In this document: positions 8,113-15,570 of the stretch, piece by piece
Position numbering within the stretch: the first letter of the stretch is position 1
Layout: each line of letters begins with the position of its first letter
Assembly: GCA_036001225.1 (NCBI GenBank)
Contig: DASYUM010000220.1
Span: forward strand, 1 to 49,064
Direction: 5' to 3'
DNA: 49,064 nucleotides
DNA from: DASYUM01 sp036001225
Lineage (GTDB): Bacteria; Methylomirabilota; Methylomirabilia; Rokubacteriales; DASRDR01
Program-made: the position numbers and the translations under genes
The notes under the pieces: generated by a model
Told to the model about the DNA's origin: nothing
Databases searched by the model: none
What the model saw: only the letters and a program-made list of their open reading frames with translations

Positions 8113-9329
8113 CCCGCGGCCTCCGGCCGCCCGTCCAGCTCGCCGATCGTCGCCGTGGACGGCGGGCGGCTCCGCTGGAGCCGGCGGGCCACGGCCTCCG
8201 CCCGCCGGAAGGCGCGCAGGAGATTGCCGCCGGCCAGCTTGGCCAGGTCGCGCTCGCGCCAGCCGCGCCGGATCAGCTCCGCGAAGAGGTAGGGGTAACG
8301 GGAGACGTCCTCGAGGCCGACCGGCCAGTCGTCGTTGCCGTCGTAGTCGCCGCCGATGCCGATGTGGTCCACCCCGGCCACCGTGCGGGCGTGCTCGATG
8401 TGGCCGACCACTTGCCCGATGGTGGCCTTCGGGAGCGGGTGGGCCGCGAAGTACTCGCGCTCGATCCGCCGACGCTCGGCCCGATCGCTGACGCCGGCCA
8501 GCCGCGGCTGCAGCGCCTCGAGGCCCACCGTCTTGGCGGCGGCGGCCGCCGGCGACACGAAGGGCGCGACGAAAGTGAGCATGACGACCCCACCATTGGC
8601 CGGCAGCCGAGCCAAGATGGCGTCGGGGACGTTGCGGGGCACGTCGGTCAGCGCGCGGCACGAGGAGTGGGAAAAGATGACCGGCGCCGCCGAGACCCGG
8701 AGCGCCTGCTCCATCACCGCCGGTGCGACGTGGGCGAGGTCCACCAGCATCCCCAGCCGGTTCATCTCGCGAATCACCTCGTGGCCGAACGGGGAGAGCC
8801 CGCGGTGGCGCGGCGCGTCGAGGGCGGCGTCGGCCCAGTCGGTGGTGACGTTGTGGGTCAGGGTCATGTAGCGGACGCCCAACGCGTAGTACGCTCGGAG
8901 GGCTCCCAGCGAGTTCTCCAGGGCGTGGCCACCTTCGAGGCCGAGGAGCGAGGCGAGGCGCCCACGCCGCCAGGCCCGCCGGATGTCGTCGGTACCGAGG
9001 CAGAAGGCGAGCCGGTCCCGGTAACGCGCGATCACGCGGCGGGCGATGTCGATCTGCTCGAGCTGAAGCCGCGCGTACCCTTCGGCGCGGGCGTCCCCGG
9101 GGACGTAGACCGACCAGAACTGGCCGCCGACGCCGCCCGCTCGCAGCCGGGCCAGATCCGTGTCGCCGGGGGTCGGCTTCCGGAGGTCGTAGGCCTCGAC
9201 GTCGCCGGGCGCCTTCCGGTCGTTCCGGATCACCCAGGCCAGGTCGTTGTGGCCGTCGATGATCGGGTACCGGCGCAGCAAGCGGCGGGCCCGGCGGAGC
9301 GCGGGGTCGTCGCGGTCGGCGGCCGTCAC
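8076..9329 (-). CDS. M19 (renal/membrane-type) dipeptidase
   Basis: This 417-residue binuclear-zinc dipeptidase carries the M19 signatures: IDGHNDL (His and Asp zinc ligands), LLGLEGGHALEN (bridging Glu), VDLAHV, FSHSSCRAL (zinc His) and HIGIGGDYDG (catalytic Asp). Family members hydrolyse dipeptides including Cys-Gly and some D-amino acid dipeptides. No signal peptide is seen, unlike the mammalian enzyme. GTG 9329 is chosen from promoter spacing; GTG 9335 is also possible, while longer extensions run into the divergent gene. It is divergent from gamma-glutamyltransferase with 82 bases between starts, so together they could break down glutathione or gamma-glutamyl peptides. Confidence 0.88.
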   Translation of the reverse strand: MTAADRDDPALRRARRLLRRYPIIDGHNDLAWVIRNDRKAPGDVEAYDLRKPTPGDTDLARLRAGGVGGQFWSVYVPGDARAEGYARLQLEQIDIARRVIARYRDRLAFCLGTDDIRRAWRRGRLASLLGLEGGHALENSLGALRAYYALGVRYMTLTHNVTTDWADAALDAPRHRGLSPFGHEVIREMNRLGMLVDLAHVAPAVMEQALRVSAAPVIFSHSSCRALTDVPRNVPDAILARLPANGGVVMLTFVAPFVSPAAAAAKTVGLEALQPRLAGVSDRAERRRIEREYFAAHPLPKATIGQVVGHIEHARTVAGVDHIGIGGDYDGNDDWPVGLEDVSRYPYLFAELIRRGWRERDLAKLAGGNLLRAFRRAEAVARRLQRSRPPSTATIGELDGRPEAAGQPIRASKSAKT

Positions 9330-9337
9330 GGCCACCA

Positions 9338-9367
9338 GAGATACGCTGCCACCGCCGAGCCCGTCAA
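9338..9367 (-). promoter_or_regulatory. Predicted promoter of the dipeptidase gene
   Basis: On the minus strand TTGACG (9367-9362) is followed after 18 bases by TATCTC (9343-9338). The -10 box ends 8 bases before GTG 9329, so the transcript would be leaderless or nearly so. Confidence 0.45.
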
Positions 9368-9411
9368 GCGGCTCCTTGACCGGACCGGGGCCGGCCGGTA
9401 GCCTGAGCCTG

Positions 9412-11082
9412 GTGACGACCCGACCCCTCGACGACGGCGCCTGGACGCTGGCGACCGCCGACCGGCAGCCCGAGCGGCGGCCGGAGGCGTTCGGTCTCCG
9501 CGGCATGGTGGCCTCGGCGCACCCGGTGGCGGCCGTCGTGGGGGTCGGCGTCCTCCGCCAGGGCGGCAACGCCTTCGACGCCGCCATCGCCGTCGCCGCC
9601 GCCGAGGGCGTCCTCCTCCCGATGATGTGCGGGCTCGGGGGCGACGCGTTCGTCGTCCTCCACGACGCGCGGCGGCGCGAGCTGGTGGCGCTGAACGGGA
9701 GCGGCCCGGCGGCCGCCGGCGCCACCCGCGACTACTACGTGAGCCGCGGCTTTCGCCAGATGCCGCTCGATGGCATCCACGCGGTGGCGGTGCCGGGCGC
9801 GGTCGCCGTCTACGAGACCCTCTGGAAACGCTACGGCTCCCTGCCCTGGAGCGAGCTGTGGGGTCCGGCGATCAGACTCGCCGAGGATGGCGTCGCCGTG
9901 ACCCACCACGTGAGTCGCCGCATCGCCGAGCGCGCGGACCTGCTCGCTCGCTTCCCCCACGCAGCCCGCCAGTTCCTCCCCGCCGGCCGGCCGCCGGCGC
10001 CGGGCGAGCGCTGGGCGGCGCCCGACCTCGCCAAGAGCCTGCGGACGGTCGCCCAGGGCGGCGCCGACGCCTTCTACCGGGGGGAACTGGCCGCGCGGCT
10101 GCTCGGCTTCCTGTCGCGGGACGGCGCGCTCTTCGCGCCCGAGGACTTCGCGCGCCAGGAGGCGATCGTCGCGCCTCCCATCGCCACCGACTATCGCGGT
10201 CTCACCGTCTACGAGACGCCGCCGGTCTCCCAGGGCTTCCTCCTGCTCGAGCAGCTCAACATCCTGGAGGGCTTCGACCTCGGGGCGCTGGCGCCATTCG
10301 GCGCCGACCGGATCCACCTCCTGGTCGAGGCGAAGAAGCTCGCCTTCGCCGATCGGAACCGCTACGCCGGCGACCCCACGGTCGTCCGCTGGCCGCTCGA
10401 ACGCCTGATCGGCAAGGCCCACGCCGCCCACCGCCGCGCCGCCATCGATCGTGGCCGGGCCCGCCCGCCGGACGCGACGGTGCTCGCCGAGGCCGGTGGC
10501 GACACCAGCTACTTCGCCGTCGCCGACGGAGACGGTAACGCGGTGTCGTTCATCCACAGCCTCTCCGCCTCGTTCGGCTCCGGCGTGGTCGCCGGCGATA
10601 CCGGCATCACGCTCAACAACCGGGCCGGCCGCGGCTTCACGTTGGCGGAGGGCCATCCCAACGACATCGCCCCGGGCAAGCGGACGATGCACACGCTCAA
10701 CGCCTGGCTCGTCTGCCGCGACGGCCGTCCCTGGCTGATCGGGGGGACGCCCGGCGGGGACCAGCAGACCCAGTGGAACGTCCAGGCCATTACCAGCGTG
10801 GTCGATCACGCGATGTCGCTGCCCGACGCCCTGGAGGCACCGCGCTGGTTCAGCTTTCCGGGCACCGATCCCGCGACCCTCGCGCAGCCGATGGTGCTTC
10901 GCACCGAGAGCCGCGTTCCCGAGGCGACCCGCCAGCTGCTGGCCGAGCGCGGGCACGTGGTGGAAGCACTCGGCCCCTGGAGCGGCGGGGGCGCGGTCCA
11001 GCTCGTCCAGGTCGATCACGCTGGCGGGGTGCTCCGCGGCGCCAGCGACCCGCGGGCCGGCGGCCTCGCCCTCGGCTGGTGA
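9412..11082 (+). CDS. ggt: Gamma-glutamyltransferase family protein (Ntn hydrolase)
   Basis: This 556-residue protein belongs to the gamma-glutamyltranspeptidase family: GMVASAHPVAAVVGVGVLR and GGNAFDAAIAVAAAEGVL near the N-terminus, MMCGLGGDAFVV, and at the processing site GGDTSYFAVADGDGNAVS, where Thr365 would be the autocatalytic nucleophile after self-cleavage into large and small subunits. The C-terminal GGTPGGDQQTQWNVQ is the substrate-binding loop of this family. No export signal is present, so it is probably cytoplasmic, as in YwrD-like members or cephalosporin acylases. GTG 9412 is the first plausible start after the divergent promoter; there is no clear ribosome-binding site. The pairing with an M19 dipeptidase supports a role in gamma-glutamyl peptide turnover. 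Confidence 0.88.
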   Translation: MTTRPLDDGAWTLATADRQPERRPEAFGLRGMVASAHPVAAVVGVGVLRQGGNAFDAAIAVAAAEGVLLPMMCGLGGDAFVVLHDARRRELVALNGSGPAAAGATRDYYVSRGFRQMPLDGIHAVAVPGAVAVYETLWKRYGSLPWSELWGPAIRLAEDGVAVTHHVSRRIAERADLLARFPHAARQFLPAGRPPAPGERWAAPDLAKSLRTVAQGGADAFYRGELAARLLGFLSRDGALFAPEDFARQEAIVAPPIATDYRGLTVYETPPVSQGFLLLEQLNILEGFDLGALAPFGADRIHLLVEAKKLAFADRNRYAGDPTVVRWPLERLIGKAHAAHRRAAIDRGRARPPDATVLAEAGGDTSYFAVADGDGNAVSFIHSLSASFGSGVVAGDTGITLNNRAGRGFTLAEGHPNDIAPGKRTMHTLNAWLVCRDGRPWLIGGTPGGDQQTQWNVQAITSVVDHAMSLPDALEAPRWFSFPGTDPATLAQPMVLRTESRVPEATRQLLAERGHVVEALGPWSGGGAVQLVQVDHAGGVLRGASDPRAGGLALGW

Positions 11083-11112
11083 GCCGGCCGGGAGCTCAGC
11101 CGTAGTTTCGCC

Positions 11113-11142
11113 TTGACCCTCGCGCGTCGTTCCTGGAATAGT
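11113..11142 (+). promoter_or_regulatory. Predicted promoter of the FKBP isomerase gene
   Basis: TTGACC (11113-11118) and AATAGT (11137-11142) are separated by 18 bases, in the gap between the gamma-glutamyltransferase stop and the isomerase start at 11199. This leaves a leader of about 50 bases with a ribosome-binding site. Confidence 0.5.
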
Positions 11143-11198
11143 CGGTGTAGCACCCTTCGATGATCGAACCTCCCCAACCCCGGAAAGGACGTGCCCGC

Positions 11199-11867
11199 AT
11201 GCGCCGGATCACCATCCTGCTCTTCGTCGCCCTCCTCGCGGTGCCCGCTGTCGCAGCCGGCCCTGACCTGCGCACCGAGGATCAGAAGACCCTCTACGCC
11301 CTCGGCCTCGCCATCAGCCAGAACCTGGCCTCGTTCACGCTGAGCGAGACGGAGCTGGAGATCCTCAAGGCCGGCCTGACCGACGGTATCCTGCACCGCG
11401 AGCGGAAGGTGGACCTGCAGGCCTACCTGTCGAAGATCCAGGAGATGCAGCGCGCGCGGGGAGTCGCGTTCGCGGCGACCGAGAAGAAGGCCGGCCAGGC
11501 CTTCCTCGACAAGGCGGCCGCCGAGAAAGGGGCGGCCAAGACGGCGTCCGGCCTGGTCATCACCACGATCACGCCGGGCAGCGGCCCGTCGCCCAAGGCC
11601 ACCGATACGGTGAAGGTGCACTACCGGGGGACGCTCACCGACGGCAGCGTGTTCGACAGCTCCGTCGAGCGCGGGCAGCCGGCGACCTTCCCGCTCAACG
11701 GGGTGATCCGCTGCTGGACGGAGGGACTCCAGCTCATGAAGGTCGGCGGGAAGAGCCGGCTCACCTGTCCGTCCGACCTCGCCTACGGCGATCGTGGTTC
11801 TCCGCCCCGCATCAAGCCGGGGGCCACGCTGGTCTTCGAGGTCGAGCTGCTCGAGATCGTGAAGTGA
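11199..11867 (+). CDS. Periplasmic FKBP-type peptidyl-prolyl cis-trans isomerase (FkpA/Mip-like)
   Basis: This 222-residue protein has a signal peptide (MRRITILLFVALLAVPAVAA), a helical N-terminal dimerisation region of about residues 25-105 (LYALGLAISQNLASF, then a Lys/Ala-rich helix), and a C-terminal FKBP domain from about residue 130: VKVHYRGTLTDGSVFDSS, VIRCWTEGLQLMKVGGKS and DLAYGDRGSPPRIKPGATL, with the usual active-site aromatic and aspartate positions. It would assist folding of exported proteins. ATG 11199 is chosen because GGAAAGGACG precedes it and it gives a clean signal peptide; ATG 11160 would add 13 residues before the signal. The MFS gene follows after 20 bases. Confidence 0.92.
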   Translation: MRRITILLFVALLAVPAVAAGPDLRTEDQKTLYALGLAISQNLASFTLSETELEILKAGLTDGILHRERKVDLQAYLSKIQEMQRARGVAFAATEKKAGQAFLDKAAAEKGAAKTASGLVITTITPGSGPSPKATDTVKVHYRGTLTDGSVFDSSVERGQPATFPLNGVIRCWTEGLQLMKVGGKSRLTCPSDLAYGDRGSPPRIKPGATLVFEVELLEIVK

Positions 11868-11887
11868 CCGGCTGATACCCCGGCGCG

Positions 11888-13081
11888 GTGGTCGTGAGCG
11901 CTCGGTGGTCGGCGGTGGCCGCCGGCTTCACCGTCCTCTTCGTCACCACCGGCGTCAACTTCGCCTTCGGCATCCTCTTCAAGCCCATCCTCGGCGAGCT
12001 GGGCTCGGAACGCTCCACGCTCGCGCTCGCCGCCAGCGCGAGCCTGGTCGTCAACGCGCTGGGCCAGCCGCTCATCGGCGCCCTCGTGGACCGGTGGGGG
12101 CCGCGGCGCGTCATCCTGCCCTCGATGGCGCTCATGGCGGCCGGTACCGGCCTGGTTTCCCTCGGCCGGGCGCCCTGGCAGGTGATCCTGCTCTACGGCG
12201 TCGTGGCCGCCGTCGGCTACACGGGATCGGGGATCCTCCCCATCTCGGTCCACGTGGGCCGGTGGTTCCCGGGCGAGCGGGGCTTCGTGCTGGCGGTCGC
12301 CGCCTGCGGCTTCTCGCTCGGCCAGCTCGTGTTCACCCAGGTCGCTGCCCACGCCGCGCTCGCCCTCGGCTGGCGGCGGACCTACACGCTGCTGGCGGGG
12401 GTGCTGGGGGTGTTCGTCGTCCTCTTCGCCGGCTGGCTCCGCGACGGACCCCGGCCGGCGGCGCTCGGCAGCCCGCCCGCGGCCAGTGGTCGGGCCCGCT
12501 CCTTGACTCGCCGGGCGGCGCTCGGCACCGCGCCCTTCTGGTGCATGACGGCCGGGCTCATGGGGTGCGGGTTCACGGACTTCCTCCTCACCACTCACCT
12601 CGCGCCTTTTGCGACCGACCTCGGTCTGTCGCCGGCGGTCGCCGCCAACGCGCTGAGCCTGTGGGCGGCCGCCAACGTCGCCGGCATCCTGCTTGCCGGC
12701 ACGGTGGCGGCCCGGGTCGGCGCCCGGCGGGCGCTGGTCCTCACCTATGTCCTGCGCGCGACCTCGCTCTTTCTCCTGCTCGGCGTGCGGGAGACCTGGC
12801 AGCTCTATCTCTTCGCCGTCCTCTTCGGCGCCACCTTCTTCACGACCGCGCCGCTGTCCTCGACGCTGGTCGGCGATCTCTTCGGGCCGGTCCATCACGG
12901 GCTGATCTTCGGGGGCGCCAACCTCTTCCATCACCTGGCGGGGGCGCTGGGCTCCTACGCGGGCGGGCTGGTCTTCGATCTGACCGGCAGCTATCGGCCG
13001 ATCTTCCTGACCGGCGCGGTGATGATCGTGGGTTCGGCGGCGGTGACCGCGCTGGCCCACCCGCCGCGCCGCCGGGCCTGA
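11888..13081 (+). CDS. MFS transporter (oxalate/monocarboxylate-type)
   Basis: This 397-residue protein is hydrophobic throughout with a pattern fitting 12 membrane segments in two halves, split by a basic central loop near SGRARSLTRRAALG. The loop between segments 2 and 3 reads ALVDRWGPRRVILPS, the MFS motif A, and GWRRTYTLLAGV occurs before the centre. The N-terminal FTVLFVTTGVNFAFGILFKP recalls OxlT/monocarboxylate-type carriers. Substrate is unknown. GTG 11888 is the likely start; GTG 11894 is an alternative. It sits 20 bases behind the FKBP gene and may be in the same transcript, although no functional link is evident. Confidence 0.85.
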   Translation: MVVSARWSAVAAGFTVLFVTTGVNFAFGILFKPILGELGSERSTLALAASASLVVNALGQPLIGALVDRWGPRRVILPSMALMAAGTGLVSLGRAPWQVILLYGVVAAVGYTGSGILPISVHVGRWFPGERGFVLAVAACGFSLGQLVFTQVAAHAALALGWRRTYTLLAGVLGVFVVLFAGWLRDGPRPAALGSPPAASGRARSLTRRAALGTAPFWCMTAGLMGCGFTDFLLTTHLAPFATDLGLSPAVAANALSLWAAANVAGILLAGTVAARVGARRALVLTYVLRATSLFLLLGVRETWQLYLFAVLFGATFFTTAPLSSTLVGDLFGPVHHGLIFGGANLFHHLAGALGSYAGGLVFDLTGSYRPIFLTGAVMIVGSAAVTALAHPPRRRA

Positions 13082-13089
13082 GGGCGGCT

Positions 13090-13128
13090 CGGGGGGGGGG
13101 ATGACGCGAGCGGCGAAGCCCCCTCCGA
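13090..13128 (+). repeat. Degenerate copy of the first hairpin of the intergenic element
   Basis: C plus a run of ten G (13090-13100) and the arm CCCCCTCCGA (13119-13128) can form the first stem, but the loop is long. It lies 9 bases after the MFS stop in the same orientation as that gene. A clearer copy on the other strand follows in the same gap. Confidence 0.4.
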
Positions 13129-13194
13129 TCATCACAGTCGCCTGTCGGCTGTTCCCGCGTTACGGGAAGCCGAATCGCCGAGCGCATGCTGGTC

Positions 13195-13272
13195 CGCTCC
13201 GAGCGGCGGCTTCGCCGCCGCAATTTTTTCCTGGGGGAGGCCTCGGAGGGGGCCGTCGAGGCCCCCTCCGAG
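13195..13272 (-). repeat. Intergenic double-hairpin element, copy C (minus strand)
   Basis: Read on the minus strand, it starts four bases after the TAG stop (13279-13277) of the lipoprotein gene. CTCGGAGGGGGCC pairs with GGCCCCCTCCGAG (13-bp perfect stem, loop TCGAC). A linker with CCTCCCCC follows, then the second stem GCGGCGGC-GAA-GCCGCCGC (13221-13203) and the tail TCGGAGCG. The layout matches copies at 3587-3661 and 35467-35542. It probably acts in 3' end formation for the gene at 13277-13645. Confidence 0.82.
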
Positions 13273-13276
13273 TCTT

Positions 13277-13645
13277 CTAGTCGCGGAACGCCGTCTTGTC
13301 GCGCTTGATCCGGTTGATCTCGTCGCAGCGGGGTCGGTCGCCGTCCTCGTCGCGGAAGCGGGTGGACTCGTAGTCGCGCCGTTCCCCGCCGGGCAGGTCG
13401 CGGATCTCGACGTCGGCGGTGCCGATCCGGTCGTCGTCCCGGTCGTACGCGCGCCAGACGATGAAGACGCGGAGGGTGTGGTGGCCCTTGTTCAGGACGG
13501 TCCCCCGGACGACGCAGCCGTTCTGGACCGGCGTCAGGTTCTCCGACTCGACCAGGATGTCGTTCTCGTCGTCGCGCCAGTAGCCGCACCCGGCGGCGAG
13601 CCCCGCGAGCGCAACGAGCAGGCCGATGTGCAGGATCGCTCTCAT
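13277..13645 (-). CDS. Small lipoprotein, FxLYD-like beta-sandwich, function unknown
   Basis: This 122-residue protein has a lipoprotein signal ending in GLAAGC (Cys20). The mature part contains NLTPVQNGCVVRGTVLNKG followed by alternating hydrophobic strands (TLRVFIVWRAYDRDDDRI, TADVEIRDLPGGE), a pattern like FxLYD domains, which are small Ig-like folds of extracytoplasmic proteins. The C-terminus is charged (FRDEDGDRPRCDEINRIKRD). I cannot assign a role. It stands alone between two intergenic gaps and converges on the MFS gene. Confidence 0.7.
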   Translation of the reverse strand: MRAILHIGLLVALAGLAAGCGYWRDDENDILVESENLTPVQNGCVVRGTVLNKGHHTLRVFIVWRAYDRDDDRIGTADVEIRDLPGGERRDYESTRFRDEDGDRPRCDEINRIKRDKTAFRD

Positions 13646-13698
13646 TGGCAGTCCCCCACGCCGCCCGGCCTCCGGCAGAACAGAGGGTGCACGCGACG

Positions 13699-13723
13699 GC
13701 GCCGGCCTGTCAATGGCCGGCGC
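13699..13723. repeat. 9-bp perfect inverted repeat around TGTCAAT
   Basis: GCGCCGGCC (13699-13707) and GGCCGGCGC (13715-13723) flank TGTCAAT. On the minus strand the loop contains TTGACA, a consensus -35, but no acceptable -10 follows at the right distance. It could be an operator or hairpin in the upstream region of the lipoprotein gene (start 13645). Confidence 0.5.
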
Positions 13724-13744
13724 GACACCCCACCACGCCCTGGC

Positions 13745-13773
13745 TTGCCTCGCTTCGGTCGCTCGTCTATCAT
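13745..13773 (+). promoter_or_regulatory. Predicted sigma-70-like promoter of the aldolase gene
   Basis: TTGCCT (13745-13750), a 17-base spacer and TATCAT (13768-13773) give a good match to the vegetative consensus. Transcription would start near 13780, leaving a leader of about 225 bases before GTG 14005. Confidence 0.55.
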
Positions 13774-14004
13774 CGGCCCCGCCTGAGAACCACCCCTCAC
13801 CGCGCCGGGCCGAGAACCGAGCAGCCCTAGGACGCAGGGAGGAGGCGCGCCGAGGCGTATGCCGCGCCCGCGCGCCGCAGGACGTCGCGGGGCTGGGGCC
13901 CTGCCGTCCGAGGCGCGCTACCCGAAGTTGAGGTGCGCCGACGACCGAGGACGACGGGATGCGACAGTTATCGGCACGGCGCTAAACCTCGAGAGGAGCG
14001 GCGC

Positions 14005-14757
14005 GTGCACACCAACACGGCAAAGGCGAAGCTCGCCGCCGGCCAGGCGGTGAGCGTGATCAACCCGACCTATTCCTCGGGCGGACTCGTCGAGCTGCTC
14101 GGCCGGCTCGGCTTCGACGTCATCTTCATCGACTGCGAGCACGGCCCCGCCGGCTGGGACGACGTCGAGAACATGGTGCGGGCGGCCGAGCTGGTCAACG
14201 TGACCCCCATCGTGCGCGTCCAGGCCAACGACGGCCCCACCATCACCCGGGCCCTCGACCGCGGGGCGGGCGGCGTCCAGGTGCCGCACGTCAACACCCG
14301 GGCCGACGCCGAGGCCGCCGTGCATCACGCCAAGTTCGCGCCGATCGGCCACCGCGGGTTCGCCGGCGGCCGCTCGGCGTTCGGCGAGAAGATGGCCGAC
14401 TACACCCGACGGGCCAACGCGGAGACGATGGTCGTCGTGATGCTGGAAGAGGTCGAGGCGCTGGAGCACCTCGACAAGATCCTCCCGGTGGAGCACATCG
14501 ACGTGTTCTTCGTCGCGCCCGGCGACCTGGCCCAGTCCATGGGCGTCCCCGGCCAGATGGACCACCCCAAGGTCCAGGCCGCCATCGACGACGCCATCGG
14601 CCGCATCGTCGCCGCCGGCCGGGTCGCCGGGACGCTCGTGACGCCGGCCACGGTGCGGCGTCACCGGGAGCGGGGCGCCCGCTTCCTCTACGTCGGGCTG
14701 GCCGCCGTCCTCGACCCGGGCGCCCGCGACTTCGTGGCCGCCGTCCAGAAGGGCTAG
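14005..14757 (+). CDS. HpcH/HpaI aldolase/citrate lyase family protein
   Basis: This 250-residue protein is a class II pyruvate-type aldolase of the HpcH/HpaI family. Visible motifs are DVIFIDCEHGPAGWDDV (metal and substrate site), PIVRVQANDGPTITRALDRG with the pyruvate-binding Arg, VQVPHVNTRADAEAAV, and VVVMLEEVEALEHLDKI supplying the metal-binding Glu. FFVAPGDLAQSMGVPGQ precedes the C-terminal barrel strands. It would cleave or form 2-keto-3-deoxy or 4-hydroxy-2-oxo acids; related enzymes act in hydroxyphenylacetate or sugar-acid breakdown. GTG 14005 is chosen because GAGAGGAG sits at 13991-13998. It appears monocistronic. Confidence 0.9.
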   Translation: MHTNTAKAKLAAGQAVSVINPTYSSGGLVELLGRLGFDVIFIDCEHGPAGWDDVENMVRAAELVNVTPIVRVQANDGPTITRALDRGAGGVQVPHVNTRADAEAAVHHAKFAPIGHRGFAGGRSAFGEKMADYTRRANAETMVVVMLEEVEALEHLDKILPVEHIDVFFVAPGDLAQSMGVPGQMDHPKVQAAIDDAIGRIVAAGRVAGTLVTPATVRRHRERGARFLYVGLAAVLDPGARDFVAAVQKG

Positions 14758-14776
14758 CGGCTGGGCCCGGTGAGGC

Positions 14777-14796
14777 GAGGCTCGAGCTAAAGCCTC
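14777..14796 (+). terminator. Weak hairpin after the aldolase gene
   Basis: GAGGCT (14777-14782) can pair with AGCCTC (14791-14796) over an 8-base loop, 19 bases past the aldolase stop. There is no T-run, so termination is only a guess. Confidence 0.3.
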
Positions 14797-14946
14797 AGTC
14801 CGCCCGTCCCGCTGGGGACGACCAAGAAGGGCCCTTGATGTCACCCGCGTGCAAGGCCGCCGCGGCGCCGCCCGGGCCACGAAGCGTCGATCGTCTCCAC
14901 GCCAGCCCCGTCTGTCGCTCGTCACGGGGCCCTGGTCAAACGGCGC

Positions 14947-14952
14947 TATAAT
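14947..14952 (+). promoter_or_regulatory. -10 box TATAAT directly before the nucleotidyltransferase gene
   Basis: A perfect TATAAT ends 6 bases before GTG 14959, so the expected transcription start coincides with the start codon or leaves a 27-base leader for ATG 14986. No -35 match is seen at 16-18 bases. Confidence 0.5.
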
Positions 14953-14958
14953 CGCGCC

Positions 14959-15564
14959 GTGGCGCGAGCCGTTCGTGGCCCCCTGATGGACCAGCTCCGG
15001 AGGGATCAACTGCACGCCCGAGACGTCACCGCGGTCCTCGAATCGCTCCGTCAGCGGCTATCTGACGAGGGGATCGCGTTCGCGCTGATCGGAGCGCTCG
15101 CCCTCCGGCACTACGGATACGTCCGCCACACCGAGGACATCGACATCCTCACGACGCCCGAGGGGCTCGACCGGATCCACGCCAGGCTCGTTGGACGCGG
15201 GCTCGCGGTGCGCGGACCGGGGCTCCGAAAGAGCCTGCGTGAAACGGAGCACCAGGTCGACATCGACGTCGTAACGGCGGGCGAGCACGCCGGCTCGCCG
15301 GAAAGTCCTGTCGAGTACCCGACCCCGGAGTCTGGTGCGTTCGTCGATGTGGGGGGATTGCGCCTCCCGACCCTCCAGGCGCTGGTCGAGTTCAAGATCG
15401 CCAGCGGCGTCTGGGGCCATCGCGTCCGGGACCTGGCCGACGTCCAGAGCCTCATCCGCGCCAACGGGCTCACCGAGGCGTTCGCGGAGCGCCTTGCCCC
15501 GCCGCTGCGCGAGAGGTTCCTCGACCTTCTCCGCGAATCGCGCCTGGAGCGTGCCCTGGAGTAG
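14959..15564 (+). CDS. Nucleotidyltransferase-fold protein (AbiEii/MNT-like), solitary
   Basis: This 201-residue protein shows a polymerase-beta-type nucleotidyltransferase fold: FALIGALALRHYGYVRHTED, with the two metal-binding aspartates in TEDIDIL, and a third acidic strand HQVDIDVV. The C-terminal half (LPTLQALVEFKIASG, then RDLADVQSLIRANGL) matches AbiEii-like or minimal nucleotidyltransferase proteins often found in toxin-antitoxin and accessory loci. No HEPN or AbiEi partner lies beside it. The start is GTG 14959 or ATG 14986; neither has a ribosome-binding site. The gene is visibly less GC-rich than its neighbours and abuts a pseudogene, which suggests acquired or decaying DNA. Confidence 0.75.
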   Translation: MARAVRGPLMDQLRRDQLHARDVTAVLESLRQRLSDEGIAFALIGALALRHYGYVRHTEDIDILTTPEGLDRIHARLVGRGLAVRGPGLRKSLRETEHQVDIDVVTAGEHAGSPESPVEYPTPESGAFVDVGGLRLPTLQALVEFKIASGVWGHRVRDLADVQSLIRANGLTEAFAERLAPPLRERFLDLLRESRLERALE

Positions 15565-15570
15565 CGACCG

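Larger units (their letters stand above)
13646..14004 (+). other. 359-base intergenic region: inverted repeat, promoter and long leader
   Basis: No convincing gene is seen here. From left to right it holds a 9-bp inverted repeat at 13699-13723, a good sigma-70-like promoter at 13745-13773, and a GC-rich leader of about 225 bases up to the aldolase start. A 64-codon open frame at 13859-14053 runs into the aldolase gene and has no family features. Confidence 0.6.

Noticed and set aside
13859..14053. Small open frame in the leader of the aldolase gene
   Set aside because: Arg/Pro-rich, no family features, and it overlaps the start of the aldolase gene in another frame. It may be a leader peptide, but nothing supports that.
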